64,000 nt of DNA, taken from contig CM074858.1 in NCBI GenBank assembly GCA_037501455.1, positions 44,885,001-44,949,000 of the forward strand, in the 5' to 3' direction. This document shows positions 1-11,253 of this stretch, piece by piece. Under the pieces are notes generated by a model. The model searched no databases, was not told the origin of the DNA, and saw nothing but the letters and a program-made list of their open reading frames with translations. The translations under genes were made by a program, and so were the position numbers. Position 1 is the first letter of the stretch. Each line of letters starts with the position of its first letter. The stretch comes from Lantana camara. Taxonomy: Eukaryota > Streptophyta > Magnoliopsida > Lamiales > Verbenaceae.

Positions 1-617
1 AAACAAAGAAAACAACGACCAGGATTACAACCATTAATCTTATTCAATCATTACTTTCATATGGTCATTACGTGAGCCCGGCAAGAGGGTAAATTCTCCA
101 ACCTCCACCTCGTGTGTGCAATTATTCATTTATTCATTCATTAGTGATCATACAATCATTCATTCAGTCACAATCATGTGTTCATTCAATCGTTCGTTCA
201 ATCAATCATTCATTACACTTACACCTTTTTCCTCCGGGCGGTGGACGAGTTAGCAAGACCTGACCACCTCAATCATTGACAAGTGGGGTTTCATGAGTTC
301 CCCAAAGGCGCTCAGCCCCCTTTTCTCGCTAATCTCCTAGCGAGTTTCGGAATCTGTAATTTGGTTGGGACTAGCACATAGGATCACCGTCGGCCCTTAC
401 CTCCCCGGATAGCCATATGTACCAAGCCCCGGGCCCCAATATGTGTAATCAATCATTACTCGCCAAAACTTTAGGTAAGGTGTTCAGTAAAGAGAAGGGC
501 TTAACGTTAAAATCATTGACTCCCCAAAAGACTCGATATATACATATAATAGTTTGGCTTAAAACATTACACATTGGGAATATATCGGGTCGTTTAACTA
601 ATAGAAGAGAAACCCAC

Positions 618-703
618 CTGTTACACCTTACCGAACGATACCAAGAGAAAAAGAATACTTGAAAAAGGTCTAAGAGCCCGGCAAGTCTCCGCCCTGGAGA
701 AAA
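618..703 (-). other. Exon-like block in LTR-A
   Basis: On the minus strand a TTTTGTACAG acceptor is followed by CTCCAGGGCGGAG and, about 86 bases on, by a CAG|GTGGG donor. Equivalent blocks occur in most long LTRs of the window. Splicing is inferred and not shown. Confidence 0.4.
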
Positions 704-1617
704 CTGTACAAAAGACAACACGGTGCAGTCGTGAGACTCAAGACTCCAAATGAACCATATATGACGCACGACAATGCATTAAATTGATGTAAGATGCATA
801 AAAAGTATAAGTTATGTTATGAGGTCATATAATCAAGTAATTCATTCAAAACGTTCAATACAAGGTGGTTTCATATTCACACGTTTCATATCTTTCATAT
901 TTTGCATCAATTCGAGCCATAAGCTTTAAACAATAATTATAACACATGTTATAACATGTTTTCAATACATTCAAGTCATAACGAAGCAAGAAGTTATCAT
1001 ATTAAGGAAACAATTAGGGCAACAGTTCATGCATCCACGTAGGGGAGCAATTGGAGCATATCTTGTCATATAAGCGTATAAAATCACCGAAATTACACAA
1101 CCTTAATGAAACATGTAACACATAATTCATGAAGTTAACAATACATTCATATCATATAATGAGCAAAGAAATATCAAACAAGGTATACAATAATTTAATC
1201 CTCAAATTTCATACAAAATCAATGCACATCATAAATCATATTTATAAATTAGAATTAACAATTTAAACATTTAGTATGCATATATACGTACACAAAATAA
1301 ATTCTTGCATGCATATAATATATATATACACATACAATATCCAATATATATATATATAACATGCAAACACGTACATAGTATATATATATATATATATTCC
1401 TACATATATTAAACATCAATATACAATATATATATATATACGTATTCATGAATATATTAAATATACACACATATATGTAATGTTTAATACATATATACAC
1501 ACACTACATGCATATTACATAATAAATATAAATATACTTCCAATTACTAGAATAACAAAACCATGCATTCATGCACAAAGAGATTGAATTAAACACACAA
1601 CTCAAGCACAAAACCGG

Positions 1618-1757
1618 AGTGGGTAACGGGGTTTACTCATTCCAAAGCAAGAAGAGGTAACCCCCATTAAGGGGGTCAGTAGCTCCAGCCTTAAGGCAGC
1701 CATGGAGGTAACGGGCGTTACCTCCACAAGGCAATTCCGCGGTAACACCCATTACCG
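1618..1757. repeat. Palindrome cluster of LTR-A (four units)
   Basis: Four short dyads share the plan GGTAAC, a 3-4 base core, then GTTACC. The best is 1704-1725, with perfect 9-base arms GGAGGTAAC / GTTACCTCC around GGGC. Units near 1621-1636, 1655-1676 and 1741-1756 are weaker. The cluster lies in the inferred first intron of the LTR. Confidence 0.75.
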
Positions 1758-3048
1758 GGCACAACCCCATCTCCCTCGGAAAGGTTGCCCTGTTCTTCTT
1801 CCTCCATTCCATGGCAGCAGCAGCAGCTCTTCCAGGACACAAAGCAGCAGCAAACAACAAGGAAAAGGGTAGCAAAACACGTAGAAATTCAACCATAAAC
1901 AAGCAACCATCACGTGATCAAGCAAGGAGTGTAAGAAGGTTGAGGATTAAAATCATTCTTTCAAGCTTTCATGGAGGTTTCAGCAATGGAGACCAAGTTC
2001 AAGAAAAATCCATGAAAATCATACATATATATGAAGCAATCAAGTCATATAGATCATCTAAAACTCATCAATTCAAGAAACAAAGCAAGAATGGCATGAA
2101 TTCATCAAGAAATGTGATTTAACCTAACTATTCAACTCATGAATCAAAACATGCTCAAACCACTATGAAAATCTGAGATTAAACACTCAAAAGGAAGAGG
2201 AGAAGATGGACATCACAATTTCGGACTTACCTCTCGAGTTTGAGGCTAAACGGAAGTGTATGGAGCAACAATGGCCAAGTGAATAGTGTTCCTCCCATTC
2301 TCTCTTGGACTTGCGAGACTGCAGCAACTCTACCTCTCTCTCTTCTTGGTTGGACGAAATGAGGAGGGTTAAGGGTGAAAGAGCAATAAACCATGGTTAC
2401 ATAGGCTCAAACTTGGGTTAATTTGGTCAAAGAATGAGGGAGTTACATCGAAAACCGTGAAAGGTGGTAGTTCCATGTAAGCTGTTTGTTCCGGGTGAAA
2501 TACAGGATTTCAAACGAGCTTAGAAAAATATGGATCTCGGTTCCTTAGTTTCCTTTCTTCGTTACGAGTTCAACGCCTCTTCCGGAATTCGAATCCGAAT
2601 TCCCTAGCTCAAGATACTCCGTCCGGAACCAGAGGAGCGCTGAATGCTCTTAATCTCCCAACTTGGTCTCGTTCCCAAAATAAAATTTGTTAACACACCA
2701 AACAAGATCGAAAACATGAAACGAGTACATAGACATGTTCATAACACATAAATCTGCAACGTACTAAAATTTCACAAAATTCCCAAATCAAAACAATTAA
2801 GAACGACACGCGATCAAAACATATAAGTGCATAACATTCAAGAATTCAATTAAAATTCATAATTCAATCATACTATTAAATTCCATTTTAAATTATATTC
2901 ATTAAAATATAACGAAATAAAAATAATTAAAAAGATTAATTAAAACTATAATTATAATAAACAATTAATTACATGATTAAATAATTTAAACGCACAATTA
3001 CGTAAACACATACGTCATACTATACGACTGAAAAATCGGGACGTTACA

Positions 3049-5005
3049 ACTAAACCCAACGTTAATTATTTTAAATAAATACAATGTTATATATATAAGA
3101 AATATTTAAGTATTATAAATATTAATTATTTTCAATTTTTTATTTTACATATTTTTAACTAAATGCAATATTGAAGATTATTTTATTAATTATATTATTA
3201 TGTATATATTTTTATTTTTTTATTTTATAATTTTAAAGTAATACTTATATTTTAAAATGTAATAATTTATTATTTATTATAAAAATAAAATGCATATCAT
3301 GTGGTTTGTATTCTTTTAAAATTTTCCTAATATTTCATATGTATTTTTTAATTATGAAAAAATATTATAAATATATATTTCTAAATTTTTTTGGTACTAA
3401 TATTGAATTTTTTTTACTTTGGTACATTTGTCGAAAAACTAAAAGTACGGGACGATTTAAAAACTATGGGATCAAAAAAAATTAACCTATTTCCTATGGG
3501 ACCAAAAATGCAATTTTCTCTTTAATTAATTTTAGAGTGCAACAATATTTATTTAGTGGAATTAAATATTGTCCAACGGTAATTAATTATTATCATGAGT
3601 TGATAATATATTAATCCGTTTGGAGCTAAAATTAATTAGTCTTGCAGGTCCCCCTGCAAGCCCCAATTGAAAACCCGAAGAGAAAATATTAAAAGGAGAG
3701 AGAGAAATGAATTTTCAAAGTATTTGAAAATAGCCAAGGGATTTATTTTAAGAAATAAATCAAAATTCCAAAGAGTCGGAAATGCCCGAAATTTCATTTT
3801 GGAGAAAAAGAAAAATTTTAAAATTTTTTTAAAAAAAAAAAAAAATAAAAATAATTAATTGCTGACATGGCAGGTGCTGACGTGGCACCTGATGTGTCAG
3901 GCCACGTCAGCAGGTTGGGCCCAGTTGGCGCTGACGCAGCGTCCGCGTGGCGAGCCAAATGGACGACTGAGATGGCGCCACGTCATCTCAAATCAACGGT
4001 CCATATTGGATCTGGACCGGGCCGATCAACGGGTCAAGATTCGGGTTAACGGGTTGGGTCAAAGGATAGTGTCGGGTCAAACCGGACACGTGGCAGAACC
4101 GAGATTGGCCACGTGTCGAACCGGACCGAACCGGGTTCGGTCGGACCGGTTCAAGCCCTTGAAACCCTAGTCGCGTGTGTGACACATGCGCCACCTTCAG
4201 GTGGCGCCTGAGGGCGCGTGCGGTGTCTGATGGGTGCGTTCTCGGCGGCGTTGGACTTGTGGTGATAAGGGCTACAACGTAGTCACCTCGGAATTTGTGT
4301 CCAAGTTGGCTACGCAAGTGGGGGTGTGAAATTACTTTTTTAACCCTCGGTTTTTCCCTTATAAATAGGGGCTTTGGGTCCTCATTTTTTCTCACAACTT
4401 TGGGAGAGGTTTTGGCTGAACTTTTGGCTTTGAAACCATATCCCTTTTCTCCTAGTTAATTTCGATTTATTTTGGAATTAATTTTAATTAGGTATTTGTA
4501 TATAAAACGCCTAATTTCGGGAGATGAAACCCTGAAAAGGGTTTTCTAGTTTAAAGTTTTATTTTCTCTAAGTATTTAGAGAAATACTTTCGGAGCCCAC
4601 ACTCCGAGGGTTTCTCTGGGGTTATTCCAGGGAAGCTCTGCCGGTTTCACGAGGAGTGATCGTGTATCGGGTTCCCGAGAGGTGAACGCGGTAACCATCT
4701 TCTGTGAAAGCAAAGGAGCTGGAAAAATGCCGTTAAATAGCCATGTTTGCAGTACGGTAATATTTTACAGTTATATTATTTTAAGCATGATAAATTATAT
4801 GCTATTAAGTGTTAATTGCATGTTAGATATTTATCTGCTTAAGTGATTTAAAATTTATTATCAATTGCATGTATATATTTGAGTAGATCCGGCTAGTCTT
4901 CCGCTTTGTATTAAATTGTTTTAGAAATATTTTAATACGTATATTATAAATAAAATTTTAAAATGTGGTCCAGGACCGCTACTGTTCTGGGCCCACCACC
5001 CAGCA
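3049..5005 (+). mobile_element. LTR-G: probable LTR, left end not found
   Basis: No gene is recognised. 3049-3640 is AT-rich with no clear feature. From about 3850 the sequence turns GC-rich, with repeated ACGTGG and ACGTCA motifs followed by a TATA box, which looks like the U3 promoter of an LTR. The right end is placed at 5005 (CCCAGCA) because copia reverse-transcriptase sequence resumes at GATCC right after it. No matching left end or TSD was found, so this could be a truncated LTR or more than one fragment. The open frame at 3859-4170 is most likely a chance frame in GC-rich promoter DNA. Confidence 0.4.
4360..4367 (+). promoter_or_regulatory. TATA box of LTR-G
   Basis: TATAAATA lies downstream of several ACGTGG/ACGTCA motifs (about 3880-4115) and just ahead of a pyrimidine-rich leader. 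Initiation would be expected near 4390-4400. Use as a promoter is inferred. Confidence 0.5.
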
Positions 5006-5500
5006 GATCCACCTGATGGGATCAGGCCCATAGGGTGTAAATAGATATATAAGCGTAAGCTTGGAGTAGATGGAAGCATGACAGCCTTTAAAGCAAGATT
5101 AGTTGCTAAAGGTTTCACTAAAAGACCAGGTGTAGACTTTGATGAAACCTTCTCCCCGGTTACAATTCAAAAATCCATTAGGATATTGCTTGTCATTGCA
5201 GCGTAGTATGACTACGAAATTTGGCAAATGGATGTGAAAACTACCTTTCTCAATGGAGACATTGGCAAAGACATTTACATGGAGCAACCCATGAGTTTCA
5301 TATTCAGTGGGAGCGAACAAAATGTTTGTAAGCTCCAACGTTCAATCTATGGATTGAAACAAGCGTCTAGGAATTAGAATATTAGGTTTGATGAGGCAGT
5401 CAAATCGTTTGGTTTTATTCAAAATCCGAATGAATCCTGCATGTACAAGAAAGAATTGGAAACCTCAGTTCAATTTCTGATACTTTATGTAGATGGCATC
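5006..5500 (+). pseudogene. Copia-1 reverse transcriptase, N-terminal fragment
   Basis: The conceptual translation shows Ty1/copia RT motifs in order: DPPDGIRPIGCK, KARLVAKGF, DFDETFSPV, YDYEIWQMDVK (first catalytic Asp), SIYGLKQAS, and the start of the YVDD box. It is dead: in-frame stops occur at 5042-5044, 5204-5206 and 5375-5377. The YVDD box reads YVDG at the point where LTR-S1 is inserted. Upstream gag, protease and integrase are missing from the window because LTR-G cuts in at 5005. The rest of the RT resumes at 18574, so the two pieces belong to one old element. Confidence 0.9.
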
Positions 5501-6219
5501 TCTGACGCCCCGAGTTTTCAAAACTAATCAGGTATGACCTCACGAGTGAGGTCAAACCGAGAGTTAAATGTTTAATTATGATTTAATTGATAAATTCTCA
5601 CTTTAATTATTTAATTATGAGTGATTTAATTACAATTTAAGTTGTTAACTATATGTTTAAATTTATTTAGTTGCATTAATTAATTGTTATTACATGCTCT
5701 AATTGTTTAACTGTCCCTATCTGCAATCAATTGAATTATGTGGATTTAATTGAAATAAGTGATATACCCTAATTGCTCTTTGGGTTATTTTATAATTATT
5801 AGAAATTAGGTGCCAAATTGATCTCTCTCCCTCTCCCCGATTAAACCCACCAGAGAACTCCATTTCCTACTCATTTCTTCTCCCTCAACCATACCTCTTC
5901 CTCTCCACCGAGAACCACCATGCCCTCCACATCACCGCCGCACCACCTTCAGCTGCTACTCTCGCCGATATTGATGCTTCGCTGGCTAGCTCCGATCCGC
6001 CCCTGTCACCACATCACCATCTTCTCGATCTCTCTATCTCCCAACCCTTCGCCTGACTTTCCCCTGCTCCGGGGAACCCCTCTCACCGCCGATCACCATA
6101 GCTTACCACTCCGGCAAAATCCCTTAATTCTCGCTCCGATCTGAAGAATAAAGAGGGCAAAAGCCGACAACCACTCGACGACGAAGTCATATCCGGCCGC
6201 AGCTCCACCACTTACCACC

Positions 6220-8189
6220 TGTTAGAGTAGTGCCCTAGAAGAGCCAAATAGTTTAGGCCTCTTTTGTAAACTACTCTTATTAGCAGCAATTTGTGACATT
6301 AATGAAATAATAAATGTAACGTTTCATAGTCGTTTAATTCTATGTGGCCAATTCATCATGTCTCATTCAAGTTTATTAATTACATATTATAACTGTTTGT
6401 GTATGGATGAAACCCCAAGGTCACATTAAGCTACGGGACTTGACCTCGCATAGGGATGGAGGTTATGAAACAAGTCTCTATGGCGTGACCTAAACCAACT
6501 CCAAGTCGAAGAGTCTAATAAGCACGGGGATGTTGACTTGACTCGTTTGAGACTTGCTCATACGACGTGCCTTTTAGAAAGGTTACTTTGTTTCATAAGT
6601 ATTGAATGTAGAGACATTCACACGCGTATGGGGGTGCTTGTTAGGGAACAAGTACACTGAGGATCCCGACAGGAACACCTCAATGGGGTAAGGCTTTTAC
6701 GCCTTAATGATGAGGTTGGTTCCCTAGTTATGGTAGTGTCTAAATGGTCCTTAGACTTGAGGCTCCATTGATGCTCTGTGCATGACAAGGGCAATGTTTG
6801 ATATGCGCCTAGAGATTCATGGGTTCCATGAATCTCGTTATGGTTGTATGTTGGCGTTGTTCGAATCATGTATGGGGGCATATGAGAGGCCAACATAGAA
6901 TCTATCGCTCGTCTAGAAGAACGAGTGAATCACCCATGAGTTCTATTGTAGCACATTCCACTTAAATCCTTGCGCAAGGTAGTGAGATCTAAATTAGGAA
7001 ATGGGTTTCCTAGAGTGTTAGATCAAATGGAATTGCTATTAGAATTAATTCATAGCATTAGGACTAATAGGGTTCTATTATTCCCATGCCCTAGGTCCTA
7101 ATCGGGGATTAGACGATAGAAGGATCTTATCTCACGGTATCCATGAGACTGAAAGGTTCACAGCATAAACTTCACCTGTTGGATGGGTGGTCATGAGCTT
7201 GTCACTAGACATCGATCATGATCTGTAGGTACTGATTAATTAAAAGGAGTTTTAATTAAACAGTGATTAATTGAAAGAGTTCAATTAAATCAATAAGATA
7301 AAAGATTATCTGAAATACCACATTAAGAATGTGGGCCTACTACTATTCATTGGTGAACCTAAGGGGTCACACAATGACTCTAATTGAACAACAAGATTAT
7401 CTAAAGATCAATAGAGATTGATTGATGAATTAAAAGAGTTTAATTTATGAGAGAGTAATTAATTAATAATTGTATTAATTAATTTATGCTTAATTGTTAA
7501 GCTATTGAGAATAGATGTTAAAGACTTAACATTAATTTAAATAAGTGTATTTAAATTAATTGGACTTGAAATTTAATTAGGAGTAATTAATTTTTTTAAG
7601 TCCACAAATTTAATTAGATGTTGGACTTTTGATTTAATTATTGTAATTAAATTAAGTCCACTAATTAAATAAATATTGGGCCTTTTAATTTAATTAGTAG
7701 TAATTTAATTAAAGCCCATTATATCAACTAGCTTAGCCCATAAGGTTTTTGACCTAGGGTTAAGCATATAAACAGATTTGTGAGAAGAAAGAAATGATCG
7801 TTGTTTTTCTTCTTTTCTGCTTTCTCTCCAAGTCTCTCTCTTCTCTCTCTTTTCTCAATACAGTATTGAGAATACTATTAGATAATCAATATCTAATTAG
7901 TGTTCTAGTGTGCTAATTGATTAGTTATTCAATTACGAGTCGTGGACTACCTTAGAGGAATTCCGCGTGGGATTCTTGGAAGAAGATCTGATAGAAGAGA
8001 AGCGGGTAGGTTTTGGAAAACCTTCTAGTCATCGTCATCAATAGGAAGCGAAAGAGGTATTCGATTCTTCTTCCGCTTAAATCGTAAATTTGAATCAAAG
8101 GCTGATCTTAATTGGAATTCCGATAAAACTTGTTTTATAATCCCTAAAAATTTTAACTTCCGCTGCGTTAGGGTTGACGAATTCCAACA
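6220..8189 (+). repeat. Copia-2 5' LTR
   Basis: Runs from TGTTAGAG to TTCCAACA (1,970 bp) and is nearly identical to 13976-15946. It contains a TATA box at 7767 and a CT-rich stretch near 7805-7855. A small minus-strand frame at 6618-6896 recurs in the other LTR only because the LTRs are duplicates. Confidence 0.96.
7767..7773 (+). promoter_or_regulatory. TATA box, Copia-2 5' LTR
   Basis: TATAAAC lies about 420 bases before the LTR end and is followed by a CT-rich leader. The 3' LTR has the same site at 15524-15530. This is the likely start of the genomic RNA. Confidence 0.6.
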
Positions 8190-8190
8190 G

Positions 8191-8203
8191 TGGTATCAAA
8201 GCC
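8191..8203 (+). other. Copia-2 primer-binding site
   Basis: TGGTATCAAAGCC starts one base after the 5' LTR. It is the usual form complementary to the 3' end of plant initiator methionine tRNA, with one A where many elements have G. Confidence 0.88.
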
Positions 8204-8739
8204 ATACTTTGATTGATTTACGATTTTTTAGTTCCTTGTATTAATTTGATTAATATTTTGATGCGTGTCATGCTTGTTTTAATTTGAGATTCGTTTGGGC
8301 ATGAGTTTTAAAATTTGAAGAAAAGTTCTTGTTTTAAAACTATATGAAAATTATGAGATTTTGTGAAAATCGAAAAACTGTTTTTCATAATTTCATAAAA
8401 TTATAATTTATCTATATTTTATTTTAAAATAAGATTTTAAAATGAATCTGTACAGAATTGGCGAAACTGTACAGTGTGTGTGTGTGGTTTGCTGCTTTAG
8501 GGCAGCAGATTGGGCTTGCTTGCAGTCCAAGTCGCAGCCCCTTGCAGATTAGGGCAGCAGTGGGTTGGGCCTCCAACAGCAGTAAGCTGGGCTCCTCCGG
8601 ACCGTCACTGGGCCGCCTTGTGCAATCCCGGAGATGGGCCGCGAAGCAGGCTGGGCCTCGGCCCACTGCCTGGTGCTCCAGCAGCCCATGTGTTGCACAT
8701 GGCACCCCTTTCTTTTTGCAAAAATGTTTCATAAAATTG

Positions 8740-8815
8740 GGGTAGCTGGGTGTCGAACCTGCGACACCCAGTAGTGCAACTGCTCCTTCAACCCGCTAGG
8801 CTAACTCAACTTGTT
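8740..8815 (-). repeat. tRNA-like segment with A and B boxes
   Basis: Read on the minus strand, TAGCCTAGCGGG fits the Pol III A-box consensus and GGTTCGACACC fits the B-box, about 32 bases apart as in tRNA genes. The acceptor stem does not pair and the T-arm is replaced by a longer hairpin (arms GGGTGTCG / CGACACCC). It is therefore not a functional tRNA; it is a tRNA-derived relic such as a SINE head or a degraded tRNA gene carried in the Copia-2 leader. Confidence 0.5.
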
Positions 8816-9862
8816 GAGTTAATTTTGATAAGTTTCGATCTTATTTTTAAAGCCATAGTTTTTAAAATTGTTTTAAAACTAAATTTTTGTAATTAATTTT
8901 GTAAAATTGTTTTACTTGAAAATTAATTATTTTTGCCCAAAATAGAATTGTTAAAACAGAAGCATAATATATTAGATAGAGATCTAATTGGAATTAAATT
9001 GGATTAGAGAATTCAATTTAATTAAAATTGAAGGATTAATTTAATTAGTGAATTAAAAGATAATCCTTGGTCAATAAATAATTTTAGAAATTATTTAAAG
9101 ACTTTAAATCGCATAATGACTATTTACTTGGTAAATTTATTTTATGCAATGCATTGGATGTATGTTTGGATCAATCATGGGCTTTATTTGCGCTATGTAT
9201 GGTTTTATTTTATTTTATTTATGCATTTTGATGTTGGTTTTAAACGAGAGCCTGCGAGCCTCTTATTCAATTGTTGTAAGCATTGTTTTTTATTTTCTCC
9301 CCCTTAAAATGTAATCCCCCTTTATTTTGTAAAGAGAGTAGTTTTAGGGTGAGATCTCTAATTAGATTAGGAGATGGAGAAACAAGACGGAGTAAGCAAC
9401 GGAATAAGAAGTCCATCAAGGCCCCAAAAGTGTTTGGGTGCATTTATTTTGATGTAATAGAATAGGGTTCTATTTGAGTGCTCTCTGTGTGTTTAATTCC
9501 GCTTGATGCATGAATAGAACCATGGTCCATAAAATGGCTATTATGGACCATGCATAGGAAGCCCATGATTATCCATTTTTGTAGGAGCATGCTAGGTTTT
9601 TATTATCTTGTTATGAATGTTATCTTTATGTGCATAAATGTGTTCATGCATTAAATAAGATAAAATAAGATAATAATTACAATTGATGAGTCTTGGTGGA
9701 ATTTTCGAAATTCTCAAACCCCGAACCGTCTTAGATAGTCTCAGACAAAATAAATATTAAATCCAAATGGAAATTGAAGGATAAAATTCGATTTTATAAA
9801 TTTCCAAGCATTCCGTCAATAGAATTATTTGTTTTCGAATTAATCGAATCATTAAGTATTGG

Positions 9863-10167
9863 CCACGAGGCGTGGGATACGAAATGACGAAATTAATTGA
9901 ACTAAAATAATTCTTTGCATAAAAGATGCAATTTTTCAAAGTCAAAATTATGGTATTGGCCACGAGGAGTGGGATATTCATAATGGCGATGGAGAAATCT
10001 TATGGATTGATGGGTCGGATTTAAATACTAATTAGTATAGATGTCGCACGAGTCGTGGGTCTATATGAAAGGTAATGCAAAATAATATTAGGAGTTGTAT
10101 AGAGATACAATTGATGATAAGATCGTCTACCTTAAGACTTAAAGTCGGATGTCTCACGAGTCATGGG
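9863..10167 (+). repeat. Four spaced CACGAG hairpin motifs in the Copia-2 leader
   Basis: Copies at 9863-9876 (CCACGAGGCGTGGG), 9960-9973 (CCACGAGGAGTGGG), 10047-10059 (CACGAGTCGTGGG) and about 10155-10167 (CACGAGTCATGGG) are spaced about 90-110 bases apart. Each can form a short hairpin, and the sequences next to them are also similar (GGATA, GGTCT, GGTCC). Confidence 0.65.
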
Positions 10168-10374
10168 TCCGATGATAAGTGCTTGAGGATCTTAATACCC
10201 ACTATTTGAAAAATATGATTTTTCTAAATTCTATAAGGGGGTCAAAGGAGTTTGATTAATATAGTGGGAGACAACATTTGATAAAAGTCCATATCATTTG
10301 TAATTGTTATTATTTCATATCAGTCACTCATACTACGTTTTCTGCTTACATGTAGATTTTCTGCTAAAATCGTG

Positions 10375-11253
10375 ATGTCTAAAAATCCACTTAGTGCTAT
10401 CCTTGAGGCCAATAAATTGACTGGCTCAAATTATGCTGATTGGCTTCGCAATCTCAAGATTGTCTTGGATTCTGAAAAGAGGACCTATGTATTGACACAG
10501 TCTCCTCCCGATGTCATACCTGATGACATGGCAGATGATGAGAGGGAAACAGCTCTCAAGTGGCAAGAAGATGATCTACAGGCTAGATGTCTAATGCTTG
10601 CCACTATGTCTCCCGAGTTGCAGAGGCAGCATGCTGAGATGCGCAACTCGTCAGAGATCCATCTTCACTTGGAACAGATTTACAAGCCCATCAATAGGAT
10701 TGATCGATTTGCGGCATCTAACGAGTTATTCTCACTCAAGATGGCTGAGGGATCAAGTGTTCATGAACACTGCATTAAGGCTTTAGGCCTTATTGAAAAG
10801 CTTGCAAGTCTCGAGGTGATCATGGATAATGAGCTTTACATAGATTTGATCTTAACCTCTCTGCCACCTTCGTTCAAACAGTTCATAATAAACTTCAATA
10901 TGAATGGAGCTAAAGTTTCAGTTGAGGGACTGATGAACATGCTCGTAACTGCCGAGCGAACTATGAAGAAGGACAAAGCTGTTTTCTTAGTAGGTTCATC
11001 TTCATCCCAGACTAAGGCTGCAAAGCTTAAGAAGGGCAAAGGAAAGAGTTTCCAAAAGAAGAAAAAGACCCTTAAGCCCACCGGTGGGGTTAAGAAAGTG
11101 AACACTAAGAAAAAGACCAATCAAGCTGAGGATCAGTGCTTCCATTGCAAGAAACTAGGGCATTGGAAAAGGAACTGTAAGGAGTACTTAGCTACCCTTA
11201 CAAAAGGTATAAATCTCATCGAAATTAACCTTTCATTCAATTCTAATAATTAG
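10375..11253 (+). CDS. gag: Copia-2 Gag (ends at a premature stop)
   Basis: This frame encodes the nucleocapsid-type Gag that builds the virus-like particle in the cytoplasm. The N-terminal part has the plant copia gag pattern (KLTGSNYADWLRNLKI near residues 14-30). Then come a lysine-rich stretch (about 210-245) and a CCHC zinc knuckle, CFHCKKLGHWKRNC, at about 255-268. The start is taken at ATG 10375; a GTG lies one codon upstream. In copia elements gag and pol are one frame. Here TAG at 11251-11253, just before the protease motif, probably replaces a Trp codon, so only Gag would be made. The family is certain; whether the protein is produced is unknown. Confidence 0.9.
   Translation: MSKNPLSAILEANKLTGSNYADWLRNLKIVLDSEKRTYVLTQSPPDVIPDDMADDERETALKWQEDDLQARCLMLATMSPELQRQHAEMRNSSEIHLHLEQIYKPINRIDRFAASNELFSLKMAEGSSVHEHCIKALGLIEKLASLEVIMDNELYIDLILTSLPPSFKQFIINFNMNGAKVSVEGLMNMLVTAERTMKKDKAVFLVGSSSSQTKAAKLKKGKGKSFQKKKKTLKPTGGVKKVNTKKKTNQAEDQCFHCKKLGHWKRNCKEYLATLTKGINLIEINLSFNSNN

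Larger units (their letters stand above)
1..3048 (-). mobile_element. LTR-A: partial long LTR of a LARD-type retroelement
   Basis: This is a non-coding LTR read on the minus strand. It begins at 3048 (TGTAACGTCCCG on the minus strand) and continues past the left edge of the window, so no second LTR, TSD or primer site can be checked. It carries the modules shared by the other long LTRs here: a donor-like CTCGAGAG|GTAAG near 2229, a palindrome cluster at 1618-1757, a CAGGGCGGAG exon-like block at 618-703, and a GGGCCC/CGACGG block near 380-440. The stretch 1290-1460 is AT-rich with ATAT runs. The small frames inside it do not resemble known proteins. The class (non-autonomous LTR element) is inferred from the paired-LTR relatives further right. 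Confidence 0.72.
8204..10374 (+). other. Copia-2 untranslated leader
   Basis: There is no gene in these 2.2 kb. They hold a GC-rich segment with repeated TGGGCY motifs (about 8510-8695), a tRNA-like segment on the minus strand (about 8740-8815), AT-rich DNA to about 9800, and four spaced copies of a CACGAG-centred hairpin motif (9863-10167). Leaders this long usually carry packaging and translation signals; which parts do so here is unknown. Confidence 0.7.

Noticed and set aside
1255..1500. Tyr/Ile-rich frames in ATAT-rich DNA (also 60202-60468 and 62052-62347)
   Set aside because: Low-complexity TA repeats keep frames open by chance.
3859..4170. Open frame of about 100 codons in GC-rich DNA, with overlapping frames on both strands
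   Set aside because: It lies in the probable U3 region of LTR-G with repeated ACGTGG motifs; no protein family is recognisable and several frames are open at once.
5920..6144. Pyrimidine-rich frame resembling a gene start, and 15931-16276 on the other side of Copia-2
   Set aside because: Once Copia-2 is removed this is one C-rich leader-like part of LTR-S1 with several open frames and no recognisable protein.
6618..6896. Identical 92-codon minus-strand frames at 6618-6896 and 14375-14653
   Set aside because: They are the same place in the two LTRs of Copia-2; chance frames.
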